DNA of 64,000 bases from Streptacidiphilus sp. PB12-B1b. Its GTDB lineage: Bacteria; Actinomycetota; Actinomycetes; Streptomycetales; Streptomycetaceae. The notes under the pieces were generated by a model. That model did no database searches, was not told where the DNA came from, and was given only the letters and a program-made list of their open reading frames with translations. Position 1 is the stretch's first letter, and each line of letters starts with the position of its first letter. Of this stretch, positions 45,331-55,960 are shown in pieces. The stretch lies in the NCBI RefSeq assembly GCF_014084125.1, contig NZ_CP048405.1, positions 2,232,001-2,296,000 on the forward strand, in the 5' to 3' direction. The position numbers and the translations under genes are program-made.

Positions 45331-46332
45331 ATGACCGTCGCCGTCCAGGGCGGAGCCCTTGAGGAGGGCCGGGGCCGAGCGCCCCGGCGCGGGCCGTTCG
45401 CCAGGATCAGGCAGTCCTACGACCGGTACTGGTACGCCTGGGCGATGTCCGCCCCGGTCGCCCTGGTCATCGGCCTGGTGGTGCTCTACCCGCTGGCGCG
45501 CGGGATCTACCTGTCGCTGACCAACGCCACCAGCCTCAACGTCGGCCGCACCATCGGGGTGAACCACATCCCCGACAGCTACTCCTGGGTCGGACTGCAC
45601 AACTACGAGCAGATCCTCTCCGGCGCCGACCACGAGTTCTGGCCGCACTTCCTGTGGACCATCGTCTGGACGGTCGGCTGCGTCGTCCTCACCTACGGCC
45701 TGGGCCTGGGCCTGGCCGTGCTGCTCAACCGGCAGGCCCGGGGACGCACGCTGTACCGGGTGCTGCTGGTGCTGCCCTGGGCGGTGCCCACCTTCGTCAC
45801 CATCTTCTCGTGGCGGCTGATGCTCACCGACAACGGCGTGGTCAACAACCTCTTCTCGCTGCTGCACCTGCCCACCCCCAGCTGGCTGAGCGTGCCCCTC
45901 TGGCAGAAGGTCGCGGCCATCGCGGTCAACACCTGGGTCGGCGTGCCGTTCATGATGGTCTCGCTGCTGGGCGGCATGCAGGCCATCCCGAGCGAGCTGT
46001 ACGAGGCCGCCGAGATGGACGGCGCCACCCCCTGGCAGCGGTTCCGGCACGTCACGCTGCCGGGGCTGCGCCCGGTCAGCAGCACCATCATCCTGCTCGG
46101 CGTGATCTGGACCTTCAACCAGTTCAACGTGATCAACCTGCTCTTCGGCAGCACCGGCAGCGACAGCGTGCAGATCCTGGTCACCTACGCCTACCAGCTG
46201 TTCTACGCCCAGCAGCCGCAGGACTTCGCGGACTCCGCCGCGTACGGCGTGATCATCCTGTCGATGCTGATCGTCTTCACCGGCTTCTACCGCCGCTGGC
46301 TGGCCCGCAACGAGCAGCAGGCCGCGTCATGA
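45331..46332 (+). CDS. malF: Maltose ABC transporter permease MalF
   Basis: The membrane permease of about 333 aa has six hydrophobic segments and the ABC-permease EAA loop (EAAEMDGATPWQRFRHVTLP) that contacts the ATPase. The ATG at 45331 follows GAGGTG; ATG 45313 is an alternative. The stop overlaps malG (ATGA). The dedicated ATPase is not in the window; in Streptomyces the shared MsiK ATPase energises such importers (family knowledge). Confidence 0.92.
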   Translation: MTVAVQGGALEEGRGRAPRRGPFARIRQSYDRYWYAWAMSAPVALVIGLVVLYPLARGIYLSLTNATSLNVGRTIGVNHIPDSYSWVGLHNYEQILSGADHEFWPHFLWTIVWTVGCVVLTYGLGLGLAVLLNRQARGRTLYRVLLVLPWAVPTFVTIFSWRLMLTDNGVVNNLFSLLHLPTPSWLSVPLWQKVAAIAVNTWVGVPFMMVSLLGGMQAIPSELYEAAEMDGATPWQRFRHVTLPGLRPVSSTIILLGVIWTFNQFNVINLLFGSTGSDSVQILVTYAYQLFYAQQPQDFADSAAYGVIILSMLIVFTGFYRRWLARNEQQAAS

Positions 46333-47462
46333 GCAGCGAGACCGCCAGCACCCCCGACCCGCAGGCCGCAGCAGCAGGAGCCGCCATGAGCGTCGCCGAC
46401 CGAGCCGAACCCCGCACCACCGGCGCCACGACCACCGAGGCCGAGGCCGCGCCCGCGTCCGAGCCCGCCGCGCCCGCGTCCGAGCCCGCCGCGCCCGCGA
46501 CCGTGCCGGTGCCCGCGCCCGCCGAGCCCGGCACGGCGCCCGCCGCACCCGGCACCGCGACCGCCGCCGTCACCGCCGCACCGGCGTCCGCACCGGCGTC
46601 CGCGTCCGGCCCGGGGCGTCGGCCCCGGCTCCGGGGCCGGCGCAGCCGCGGGGCCTCGCTGCTGCTGCACGGCACCCTCGCCCTGGCCAGCCTGGTCGCG
46701 GCCTTCCCGGTGGCCTGGATCGCGTACATCTCGCTCGGCCCCGGCACGGACGACTTCCTGCACCCCGGGCGCATCCTGGGCAAGGCTTCGCTGTCCAACT
46801 ACGGCTACGTGCTGTTCCACACCGACTTCTTCACCTGGTTCGCCAACTCCGTGGTCGTCGGCGTCGGCACCATGGTGTTCGGGGTGCTGCTGGCCGCCAG
46901 CGCCGGGTACGCGGTCTCCCGGATGCGCTTCCCCGGGCACCGCCAGCTGATGTGGACCTTCCTGGTGACCCAGATGTTCCCGGTCGCGGTGCTGCTGGTG
47001 CCGCTCTACAACATCATGGGCAAGCTGGACCTGCTGGACAGCTACCAGGGCCTGATCATCATCTACTGCAGCACCGCCGTGCCGTTCTGCGCCTTCATGA
47101 TGAAGGGGTACTTCGACACCATCCCGGTCGAGATCGACGAGGCCGGCCGGATCGACGGGCTCAGTCCCTTCGGCGTGTTTTGGCGGCTGATCGTGCCGCT
47201 GGCCCGCCCCGGACTGGCCGTCGCCGCCTTCTACAGCTTCCTCACCGCCTGGGGCGAGGTCGCCTACGCCTCCGTGTTCATGCTCTCGTCCGACAAGTAC
47301 ACGCTCGCGGTGGGTATCCAGACCTTCGTCAGCCAGTACAACCAGCAGTGGAACCTGATGGCCGCCATGGCCGTCCTGGTCGCCATCCCGGCCGCGCTGG
47401 TCTTCTACCTGGTGCAGAAGCACCTGGTGACCGGCCTCACCGCGGGCGGTACCAAGGGCTGA
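46329..47462 (+). CDS. malG: Maltose ABC transporter permease MalG
   Basis: The second permease is 377 aa from the ATG that overlaps the malF stop, or 358 aa from an ATG at 46386 that has a better AGGAG site. The first 95 residues are Ala/Pro/Glu low complexity with a tandem PASEPAA repeat, unusual for MalG. Then come six membrane segments and the EAA motif (EIDEAGRIDGLSPFGVFWRL) near residue 275. The C-terminal KHLVTGLTAGGTKG is typical of MalG. It acts with MalE and MalF in maltodextrin import. Confidence 0.92.
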   Translation: MSSETASTPDPQAAAAGAAMSVADRAEPRTTGATTTEAEAAPASEPAAPASEPAAPATVPVPAPAEPGTAPAAPGTATAAVTAAPASAPASASGPGRRPRLRGRRSRGASLLLHGTLALASLVAAFPVAWIAYISLGPGTDDFLHPGRILGKASLSNYGYVLFHTDFFTWFANSVVVGVGTMVFGVLLAASAGYAVSRMRFPGHRQLMWTFLVTQMFPVAVLLVPLYNIMGKLDLLDSYQGLIIIYCSTAVPFCAFMMKGYFDTIPVEIDEAGRIDGLSPFGVFWRLIVPLARPGLAVAAFYSFLTAWGEVAYASVFMLSSDKYTLAVGIQTFVSQYNQQWNLMAAMAVLVAIPAALVFYLVQKHLVTGLTAGGTKG

Positions 47463-47519
47463 CCCCCGCGCGGCGCCGGCCCCGCGCTCCCCGCGCGTGC
47501 CCTTCACGCCCCCACGCAC

Positions 47520-47559
47520 GTTGATCAACTGCTGCTCACCGTCAACTGCTCACCGTCAA
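47520..47559 (+). repeat. Palindrome and tandem repeat before aglA
   Basis: GTTGATCAAC (47520-47529) is a 10-bp palindrome. Right after it CTGCTCACCGTCAA is exactly repeated in tandem (47532-47545 and 47546-47559). These sit 22-60 nt before the aglA start and could be operators or an internal promoter. Confidence 0.5.
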
Positions 47560-47581
47560 CCGCCTGAGCCCAAGGGATTCC

Positions 47582-49303
<1,722 letters not shown>

Positions 49304-49304
49304 C

Positions 49305-50354
49305 ATGGCATCAGGCCGACCGGCGGCCGTGCCCGCGCCCCGCCTGTCCGACATCGCCGCCCAGGCGGGGGTGAGCGAGGCCACCGTCTCCCGGGTGTTC
49401 AACGGGAAGGCGGGGGTGTCCGCCACCACCCGGGAGACGGTGCTGGCGGCGCTGGACGTGCTCGGCTACGAGCGCCCGGTACGGCTGCGGCAGCGCAGCG
49501 CCGGGCTGGTCGGCCTGATCATGCCCGAGCTGAACAACCCCATCTTCCCGGCGCTGGCCCAGGTCATCGAGAAGGTGCTGACCCGGCACGGCTACACGCC
49601 GGTGCTCTGCACCCGCACCCCGGGCGGCTCCACCGAGGACGAGCTGGTGGACATGCTGGTGGACCGGGGGGTCACCGGCATCGTCTTCGTCTCCGGCCTG
49701 CACGCCGACACCGCCGCCGACACCGGGCGCTACGCCCGACTGGCCGCGCGGGGTGTGCCGTTCGTGCTGATCAACGGCTACAGCGAGCTGATCCCGGCGC
49801 CGTTCGTCTCCACCGACGACCGGCTGGCGATGCGGATGGCCGTGCAGCACCTGGCCGAACTCGGCCACGAGCGCATCGGCCTGGCCCTGGGCCAGCGCCG
49901 GTTCGTGCCGGTGCTGCGCAAGTTGGAGGGGTTCGCCGCCGCCTGCCGGGACCTCCTGGGCCAGGAGCCGGAGCAGAGCGCGGAGCGGGTCAGGCACACC
50001 CTGTTCAGCGTCGAGGGCGGCCACGCGGCCGCCGCCGGGCTGCTGGAACAGGGCTGCACGGCGGTGGTCTGCGGCAGCGACCTGATGGCCTTCGGCGTGA
50101 TCCGCGCCGTGCGCCAGCACGGGCTGAGCGTCCCGGGGGACGTCTCGGTGGTGGGCTTCGACGACTCGCCGCTGATCGCCTTCGCCGACCCGCCGCTGAC
50201 CACCATCCGCCAGCCGGTCGAGGCCATGGGCGCGGCCGCGGTGGACGCCCTGCTGGAGGAGATCAACGGCAACGGCACGCACCGCGACGAGTTCGTGTTC
50301 CAGCCCGAACTGGTCGTCCGCGGCTCGACCGGAGCCGCCCGCCCGCGCGGCTGA
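49305..50354 (+). CDS. malR: LacI family regulator (MalR-like), copy 1
   Basis: The 349-aa repressor has the N-terminal helix-turn-helix and hinge (RLSDIAAQAGVSEATVSRVF; NGKAGVSATTR) and a periplasmic-binding-protein-like effector domain. The latter ends with VVGFDDSPLIAFADPPLTT, IRQPVEAMGAAAV. It follows aglA by 1 nt, so it is cotranscribed with the mal operon. Its recognition helix is nearly identical to that of the next gene, so both should bind the same operators. In other streptomycetes malR lies upstream of malE, usually as one gene. Confidence 0.88.
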   Translation: MASGRPAAVPAPRLSDIAAQAGVSEATVSRVFNGKAGVSATTRETVLAALDVLGYERPVRLRQRSAGLVGLIMPELNNPIFPALAQVIEKVLTRHGYTPVLCTRTPGGSTEDELVDMLVDRGVTGIVFVSGLHADTAADTGRYARLAARGVPFVLINGYSELIPAPFVSTDDRLAMRMAVQHLAELGHERIGLALGQRRFVPVLRKLEGFAAACRDLLGQEPEQSAERVRHTLFSVEGGHAAAAGLLEQGCTAVVCGSDLMAFGVIRAVRQHGLSVPGDVSVVGFDDSPLIAFADPPLTTIRQPVEAMGAAAVDALLEEINGNGTHRDEFVFQPELVVRGSTGAARPRG

Positions 50355-50477
50355 CCGGGACGACCCGCCGCCCCGGCAGGCGGTGATCGCCGGAAGCTGC
50401 CGTACTGCCCGGTCAGGTTGCCCCCGTGCAATAGTCTTGCCCGGACAGCGAATCCGGCCGACACACGGGACGACTAC

Positions 50478-51503
50478 GTGAACACAGCACGGCTGGCGGA
50501 CATCGCGGCGCAGGCGGGGGTCAGCGAGGCCACCGTCTCCCGCGTGCTGAACGGCAAACCGGGGGTGTCCGCCACCACCCGGCAGATGGTGCTGGCCGCG
50601 CTGGATGTGCTCGGCTACGAGCGCCCGGTACGGCTGCGGCAGCGCAGCGCCGGGCTGATCGGCCTGATCACCCCGGAGCTGAGCAATCCCATCTTCCCGG
50701 CGTTCACGCAGGTCATCGAGCAGGTACTGACCCGGTACGGCTACACGCCGGTGCTGTGCACGCAGACCCCGGGCGGCTCCACCGAGGACGAGCTGGTGGA
50801 GCTGCTGGTCGAGCGCGGGGTCACCGGCATCGTCTTCATCTCCGGTCTGCACGCCGACACCACCGCCGACACCGAGCGCTACGCCCGGCTGAACGGCAAG
50901 GGCGTCCCCTTCGTCATGATCAACGGCTACAGCTCCCGGATCAGCGCCCCCTTCATCTCCCCGGACGACCGTGCGGCCATGCACATGGCCGTGCAGCACC
51001 TCGCCGGGCTCGGCCACGAGCGGATCGGCCTGGCCGTCGGCCCGGCCCGGTTCGTGCCGGTGGAGCGCAAGCTGGAGGGCTTCGCCGACGCCATGGGCAC
51101 CGCCTTCGGGCTGGACGCCGCCGGTGTGGCCGAGCTGGTCCAGCACTCGCTGTTCACCGTGGAGGGCGGCCAGGCCGCCGCCACCGCGCTGCTGGACCGG
51201 GGCTGTACCGCGATCGTCTGTGGCAGCGACCTGATGGCCTTCGGGGCCATCCGCGGCGTCCGCGCCCGGGGGCTGGCCGTGCCCAGGGACGTCTCGGTGG
51301 TGGGTTTCGACGACTCGCCGCTGATCGCCTTCGCCGACCCGCCGCTGACCACCATCCGCCAGCCGGTCGAGGCCATGGGCGCGGCGGCGGTGAACGTCCT
51401 GCTGGAGGAGATCAGCGGCAACCCGGCCCAGCGCGGGGAGTTCGTCTTCCAGCCGGAGCTGGTCGTCCGCGGCTCGACGGCCGCCGCGCCCCCGCGCGGC
51501 TGA
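50478..51503 (+). CDS. LacI family regulator (MalR-like), copy 2
   Basis: The 341-aa regulator is a close tandem paralogue of the upstream gene (RLADIAAQAGVSEATVSRVL). Some stretches are almost identical at DNA level, such as 50146-50250 and 51291-51395, differing at very few bases. That implies recent duplication or gene conversion. The GTG start at 50478 directly precedes the conserved N-terminus; an in-frame TTG-like upstream extension is not convincing. The 123-bp gap contains TTGC-CCCCGT-GCAA (50418-50431), a possible weak operator, so it may have its own promoter. Confidence 0.88.
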   Translation: MNTARLADIAAQAGVSEATVSRVLNGKPGVSATTRQMVLAALDVLGYERPVRLRQRSAGLIGLITPELSNPIFPAFTQVIEQVLTRYGYTPVLCTQTPGGSTEDELVELLVERGVTGIVFISGLHADTTADTERYARLNGKGVPFVMINGYSSRISAPFISPDDRAAMHMAVQHLAGLGHERIGLAVGPARFVPVERKLEGFADAMGTAFGLDAAGVAELVQHSLFTVEGGQAAATALLDRGCTAIVCGSDLMAFGAIRGVRARGLAVPRDVSVVGFDDSPLIAFADPPLTTIRQPVEAMGAAAVNVLLEEISGNPAQRGEFVFQPELVVRGSTAAAPPRG

Positions 51504-51609
51504 GCCCGAGCCCGCCCGGGGCGGGCACGGCGACGGCGGCGGAGGCCCGGGCGCTGCCGCCCCTGCCTCCGCCGCCGTGGAAGACCCGCCGCGGTACCGC
51601 CGGCGCCGG

Positions 51610-52524
51610 TCAGCCCAGCTCGGCGTCGCGGGCGATGCCGAGTGCGCCCAGGTAGAGGCCGAGCGCCAGCCGGGCGATGGTCGGGTACGCGCCCAGGGGC
51701 TCCGCCGCCGGGCAGTCCACCTCGGCCGCAACGGACTTGAGCAGGTCGGCCTCGACCTCGGGGCCGACCAGGTACGGCGCCAGCGCGGGCTGCGCGCAGC
51801 CCGCCCCGCGCAGCTCGGCCACGGCTGCCGCCACCGAGCCGGGCTGGTCGAGCGAGGCGGCGACCACCGGCACGGCCAGGCGCGCGGCCAGCAGCACCCC
51901 GGTGATCCCGGCGTGCTGCAGCGCCTCCTCGCCGCCGACCGTGGCCAGCACCACGCCGTCGGCGGAGGTGTTCACGGCGAACAGCCGGGCCCGGTCGGCC
52001 CGGGCCAGTCCGGCCTCGGACAGCCGCACGTGCAGCGCCTCGGCCAGCAGCGGGTGCGGGCCGAGTGCGTCGGTGACGGTGAACTCCCCTTCCAGCGAGG
52101 CGAGGACGCTCTGCAGCGCGGCGCTGGCGCCGGGCAGCAGCGGTACGACCACCGGCGCGGCGATCTCGCTGCCGGCCGCCCGCTTCTCGGCGTCGCGCGC
52201 GAGCACGGCGGCCAGGGTCGGCGCGGTTTCGCCCTCGGAGAGGGCCTCCTGGCCCTCGGCGGGGGCGTCGTCGCCGGTCAGGACGGTCTCCGCGGCCAGG
52301 TAGACGGCGGTGGCGTCGATGCCGGGCTGCTCCGCGCGGACCAGCGAAACCAGCTCGTCGGCGATCTGCTGGGCGGCCGCGGTGGCCTCGCTGGGGACGG
52401 CCAGGAGCAGCGCGGGAGCACCCGCGGGTATCTCGGGTCGCTCGGGACGACGGTGGCGGCCACGCGCCCGCGAGCCGGGGGTGCGGACGGGCAGCGGGGT
52501 GCTGGGAGTGGCGGCAGAGCTCAT
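51610..52524 (-). CDS. Sirohydrochlorin chelatase (CbiX-like) family protein
   Basis: The 304-aa cytoplasmic protein resembles the actinomycete CbiX-like chelatases, which insert cobalt or iron into sirohydrochlorin. The signature region [19 protein letters not shown] is in the middle, with repeats of the alpha/beta pattern before and after. The ATG at 52524 has no ribosome-binding site. A TACGAT -10 box 8-13 nt upstream suggests a leaderless mRNA. The first 40 residues are basic and Pro-rich. Biochemical identity is not certain because some members lack activity. Confidence 0.72.
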   Translation of the reverse strand: MSSAATPSTPLPVRTPGSRARGRHRRPERPEIPAGAPALLLAVPSEATAAAQQIADELVSLVRAEQPGIDATAVYLAAETVLTGDDAPAEGQEALSEGETAPTLAAVLARDAEKRAAGSEIAAPVVVPLLPGASAALQSVLASLEGEFTVTDALGPHPLLAEALHVRLSEAGLARADRARLFAVNTSADGVVLATVGGEEALQHAGITGVLLAARLAVPVVAASLDQPGSVAAAVAELRGAGCAQPALAPYLVGPEVEADLLKSVAAEVDCPAAEPLGAYPTIARLALGLYLGALGIARDAELG

Positions 52525-53141
52525 GTCGGACGATCGTAGGTCATACGTGCGGACACCGGGAGACGGGCTCCCGCTTTGCACGGGTGAACTCCCGACCCTT
52601 TGTCGGTATTTGCCGGGGTTCGCCGGGGATCGGATTCCCATTCCGCCGAACGGCAGTGGCTAAACCTGCGGTCGGCATCCTCTCACCGGCCCCTCACCGG
52701 GCCGGTTTCCCGCACCGGTGGCGCGGAACTGACCCCGCGTCGGCCCCGCTCGCACTGTCCCCGGCCTGCGCAGAGGCTGCGGAGCGCCTGCGCGGGGCCT
52801 GCGGGCGGCCTGTGGCCGGATGGCCGGAACCTTCCGCTGGTGAGCAGCGTCACATAGGTGAGTCGTACAAATGGTTACTGACTGTGTGTTACTGCCGCGT
52901 TCCATGCCGTCGATCTTGCCGCTGACCGCACCGTCGCTGTCGCCCAGGGTCGCGGGCCTGTACCGCTATGTCCGGCTTTGCGAGGTCAGGTCGCGCGTCC
53001 GGAGCGGCAGTTGTCACATGTGGTGAACGCACGTGCACACGCATTGGCAGCTGCACGTGCACCTGCACTGGCGATACCATTACGTGCAGTGAGGCTACCC
53101 GCTGCCTCGCGGAGCACCACTCGCACTTTCGGGAGACACCT
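52525..53141. promoter_or_regulatory. Intergenic region upstream of the DUF397 gene
   Basis: No gene is supported in these 617 bp. The left end holds the chelatase promoter; about 52640-52830 is GC-rich and featureless; 52840-52900 is AT-richer. From 53015 on it holds CACATGTG (53015-53022) and the TGCACGTGCA palindromes listed separately. Confidence 0.5.
53029..53089 (+). promoter_or_regulatory. TGCACGTGCA palindrome cluster, left
   Basis: GCACGTGCAC at 53029-53038, TGCACGTGCA at 53052-53061, CCTGCACTGG at 53062-53071 and ACGTGCAG at 53082-53089 lie 53-113 nt before the DUF397 start, around a possible -10 TACCAT (53075-53080). They are probably operator sites for the XRE regulator of the trio. 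Confidence 0.6.
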
Positions 53142-53378
53142 ATGCGTCGCACGTACAACGGCATGGCTGCCACGGATATAGACGGCGTGGTCTGGCAGAA
53201 GAGCCGCCTGAGCAATTCGCAGGGGCAGTGCGTCGAGTTGGCCCGCCTGGCGGACGGAGACATCGCGGTGCGGAACTCCCGCTTCCCGTCCGGGCCCGCG
53301 CTCATCTACACCCGGGCGGAGATCGCGGCCCTGCTGGACGGGGTCAAGAAAGGCGAGTTCGACCACCTGGCCGAGTGA
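53142..53378 (+). CDS. DUF397 small protein
   Basis: The 78-aa protein has the DUF397 core (VVWQKSRLSNSQGQCVELAR, then GDIAVRNSRFPSGPALIYTR and AEIAALLDGVKKGEFDHLAE). In streptomycetes DUF397 proteins are encoded next to XRE-DUF5753 regulators, for example at the whiJ and bldB-like loci, and are thought to modulate them by direct contact. The ATG follows GGGAG by 6 nt. Its promoter has the same palindromes as the XRE/ATPase divergent region at 54.25 kb. Confidence 0.85.
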   Translation: MRRTYNGMAATDIDGVVWQKSRLSNSQGQCVELARLADGDIAVRNSRFPSGPALIYTRAEIAALLDGVKKGEFDHLAE

Positions 53379-53599
53379 GCGGGGATCCGCCGACGCCCTC
53401 CGGTGGCACCGGGGGGCGCTTGTGAACGGGGGGCCGGTGCGCCGATCCGGTCCGGGCGTGGCGAGTGCGTCCGGGGCGTGGTGCGGGCCGGAACGGGGGC
53501 GGCGGCCCGGGTGCGTGTGCGGGCGTGCACCGGGGCCCGTGCGGGCGCTGACGGTACGGCGGGGGCCGGGTCCGTCCGGACGGCCGCCCTGTCGTGCCG

Positions 53600-54127
53600 T
53601 CAGCCCTCCCCGCCGGACAGGTCGAACAGGGCCCAGACCACCTTGCCGGCGGCTACGGGGTGCCAGCCCCAGGACTGGCTGAAGGAGTCCACCAGGTGCA
53701 GTCCCCGGCCGGACTCGGCGATGAAGTCCGCCTCCCGGGCGACCGGGCCGCTGGTGCTCGGGTCGCTCACCGCGCAGACCACCTGCGGCGACCGCCGGAC
53801 CAGGCTGAGGCGTATCAGTGCGGACGGCGTGTGGCTGGCGTCCAGCTGCTGGTTGATCGGGTCCTGCGCGCCTCTGCGCCCCCAACAGCTGGTCCGCTGC
53901 GCCGGCGCCTGCGCGGCGGCCGGCCCGAGCGCGTGCCGCAGCGCATTGGTCACCAACTCGCTCGCCACCAGCGCGATGTCGTCGAAGAGATCGGTGAGCT
54001 GCCAGCGGTTGAGCGTGAGCTTGGTGAACTCCCGGGCGGTGCGCACCGACTCATGGCGTGGCGCGAGCGCGCAGCTGACCACGTCGGAGTCGGTGGCCAC
54101 GGCGGCCACCGTCGAGCTCGGGCTCAT
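53600..54127 (-). CDS. RsbW/SpoIIAB-like ATP-binding protein
   Basis: The 175-aa protein is a small GHKL ATPase like streptomycete anti-sigma-type kinases. It has the N box ALVASELVTNALRHA and the G box ESGRGLHLVDSFSQSWGW. No membrane or sensor domain is present. The ATG at 54127 follows GGGAGGAG; longer upstream extension is not credible because it runs through the palindrome region. It is divergent from the XRE gene. Such ATPases are often paired with XRE-DUF5753 and DUF397 genes in morphological control loci; the target is unknown. Confidence 0.82.
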   Translation of the reverse strand: MSPSSTVAAVATDSDVVSCALAPRHESVRTAREFTKLTLNRWQLTDLFDDIALVASELVTNALRHALGPAAAQAPAQRTSCWGRRGAQDPINQQLDASHTPSALIRLSLVRRSPQVVCAVSDPSTSGPVAREADFIAESGRGLHLVDSFSQSWGWHPVAAGKVVWALFDLSGGEG

Positions 54128-54483
54128 GAAGAGCTCCTCCCATAAAGGCGCTGCGACGCCTGTCACCGCCTCGTCCCCGAAGGGCGCACGAGGCGGAAGA
54201 TCGGCGTGGCACGAGGGGGGAGCGTGGTCCCCGCAGGACTGCCAGTGGGCGTGCAGGTGCACGTGCACCATGGTCCTCTTCGCATACGTCAGATGCAAGA
54301 GTGGATTCACGTGCATGTGCGCGGAAGGCAGATGCACGTGCATCTGCGTATGCACGGAGTAGTCTTCCGGTAGCACGCAGCAGCAGTCGCGGACCCGAGG
54401 GCACCGTCGTGCCTGTACATGCACCCTTCGGGGCCGGTTAGTGGCAGACTGTGCGCTGAATTCCAGGGTGGAGGTTCAACGGA
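54128..54483. promoter_or_regulatory. Divergent ATPase / XRE promoter region with palindrome array
   Basis: In this 356-bp gap TGCACGTGCA-type sites recur. GGTGCACGTGCACC (54256-54269) is a perfect 14-bp palindrome; ACGTGCATGT is at 54309-54318. GCAGATGCACGTGCATCTGC (54328-54347) is a perfect 20-bp palindrome. Partial sites are at 54350-54355 and 54415-54424. The density suggests cooperative binding, most simply by the adjacent XRE protein. Confidence 0.6.
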
Positions 54484-55350
54484 ATGACCACAGTTCAGCC
54501 GGGGAGCGGCTCGATGGTGCGCCGGATCCTCCTCGGCTCCCAGTTGCGCCGGCTCCGTGAGGGCAAGGGCATCACACGCGAGGACGCGGGCTACACGATC
54601 CGTGCCTCCGAGTCCAAGATCAGCCGCATGGAACTCGGGCGCGTCAGCTTCAAGGAGCGTGACGTGACGGACCTGCTCAGCCTGTACGGGGTCGAGGACG
54701 AGACCGAGCGCGCCGCGCTGCTGACGCTGGTGCGCGAGGCCAACCAGGCCGGTTGGTGGCACAGCTTCAGCGACGCCATGCCCAACTGGTTCCAGACCTA
54801 CGTCGGCCTGGAGGAGGCGTCCGCGCTCATCCGGCTCTACGAGGTCCAGTTCGTCCCCGGGCTGCTGCAGACCGAGGACTACATGCGCTCGCTGATGACG
54901 CTGAACCGCCCCAACCTGGACCGCACCGAGGTCGACCGCCGGATCAACGTCCGGATGCACCGGCAGAAGCTGGTCGAGGACGCCGAGGGCCCCCGGCTGT
55001 GGGCCATCGTGGACGAAGCCGCGCTGCGCCGCCCGGTCGGCGGCCCCACCGTGATGCGCGCGCAGATCCAGCGGCTGATCGAGGCCGCCGACATGCCCAA
55101 CGTCATCCTCCAGGTCATGCCGTTCCGCTTCGGCGGCCACGCGGCCGAGAGCGGCGCCTTCACCATCCTGCGCTTCCCCGAGCAGGACCTGCCGGACGTG
55201 GTCTACCTGGAGCAGCTCACCAGCGCCCTCTACCTGGACAAGCGCGACGACGTCGACCAGTACCTCCAGGTGATGGAGCGGCTCAGCGTCGACAGCCAGA
55301 CCCCCGCCAGCAGCGTCGAGCTGCTCAGCGAGATGCTCAAGGAGTCCTGA
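54484..55350 (+). CDS. XRE family regulator with DUF5753 domain
   Basis: The 288-aa WhiJ-type regulator has an N-terminal helix-turn-helix (QLRRLREGKGITREDAGYTI and ASESKISRMELGR) and the DUF5753 ligand/partner domain (VQFVPGLLQTEDYMRSLM; VILQVMPFRFGGH; FPDVVYLEQL-like end). The ATG has GGAGG upstream. With the DUF397 and ATPase genes it forms a trio found in many copies in streptomycetes and linked to development. The 3' end overlaps the convergent TetR gene by 14 nt. Confidence 0.9.
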   Translation: MTTVQPGSGSMVRRILLGSQLRRLREGKGITREDAGYTIRASESKISRMELGRVSFKERDVTDLLSLYGVEDETERAALLTLVREANQAGWWHSFSDAMPNWFQTYVGLEEASALIRLYEVQFVPGLLQTEDYMRSLMTLNRPNLDRTEVDRRINVRMHRQKLVEDAEGPRLWAIVDEAALRRPVGGPTVMRAQIQRLIEAADMPNVILQVMPFRFGGHAAESGAFTILRFPEQDLPDVVYLEQLTSALYLDKRDDVDQYLQVMERLSVDSQTPASSVELLSEMLKES

Positions 55351-55945
55351 ACGGGCTCGGCCGCAGCAGCGGATCGAGCCCGTAGCGGACGAAGAGGTCG
55401 TCCCTGATCATGCGGGGCTCGGCCTCCGCGCCGGGCAGCAGCAGGCCCATGCAGGCCCCCATGAGGGCGCTGCGCAGCACCGCGTGCTCCGCCGCCGGGT
55501 CCTCGGCCCCGCGCCGCCCCAGCACCTGCTGCAGCAGCCCGCCGAAGCGCTTCTGCTCGGCGTCCTGGATGAACCCCTCGGCGCTCGGCGCCAGGATCAG
55601 CGACAGGTGGGTGCGCATCAGCGTCGGCCGCGCCGCCGCCAGCCCCAGTACCGTGTCGATGGACGTCGCCAGCCACAGGTCCGGCGCGTCGTCCTCGCCG
55701 AGCCCGGCCAGCGCCGCCCCCAGCGTCTGGTGCATCAGCCGGTGCATGGAGGTCTGCAGCAGGATCCGCTTGCCCGGGAAGTAGTACGACACCAGGCCCC
55801 GCGCCAGCCCGGCCCGCTCGGCGATGTCGCCCAGCGTGGTGCCCTCGAAGCCGCGCTCGTCCACCAGATCCACGGTCGCCTGCATGATGCGGGCCCGGGA
55901 GCGGGCGCGCATCGCCTCGTTGACTGCTGCCGCTCGGGGTGACAT
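55337..55945 (-). CDS. TetR family transcriptional repressor
   Basis: The 202-aa regulator has the N-terminal helix-turn-helix (RIMQATVDLVDERGFEGTTL, then GDIAERAGLARGLVSYYFPG) and a ligand-binding C-terminal domain of the usual size. The ATG follows CAGGAG. A perfect dyad, ATTGGCT-TCG-AGCCAAT, lies 16-32 nt upstream, most likely its own operator. The DMT transporter gene upstream on the same strand is a possible target. Confidence 0.87.
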   Translation of the reverse strand: MSPRAAAVNEAMRARSRARIMQATVDLVDERGFEGTTLGDIAERAGLARGLVSYYFPGKRILLQTSMHRLMHQTLGAALAGLGEDDAPDLWLATSIDTVLGLAAARPTLMRTHLSLILAPSAEGFIQDAEQKRFGGLLQQVLGRRGAEDPAAEHAVLRSALMGACMGLLLPGAEAEPRMIRDDLFVRYGLDPLLRPSPFRTP

Positions 55946-55960
55946 GGTGCTCCTGCGATC

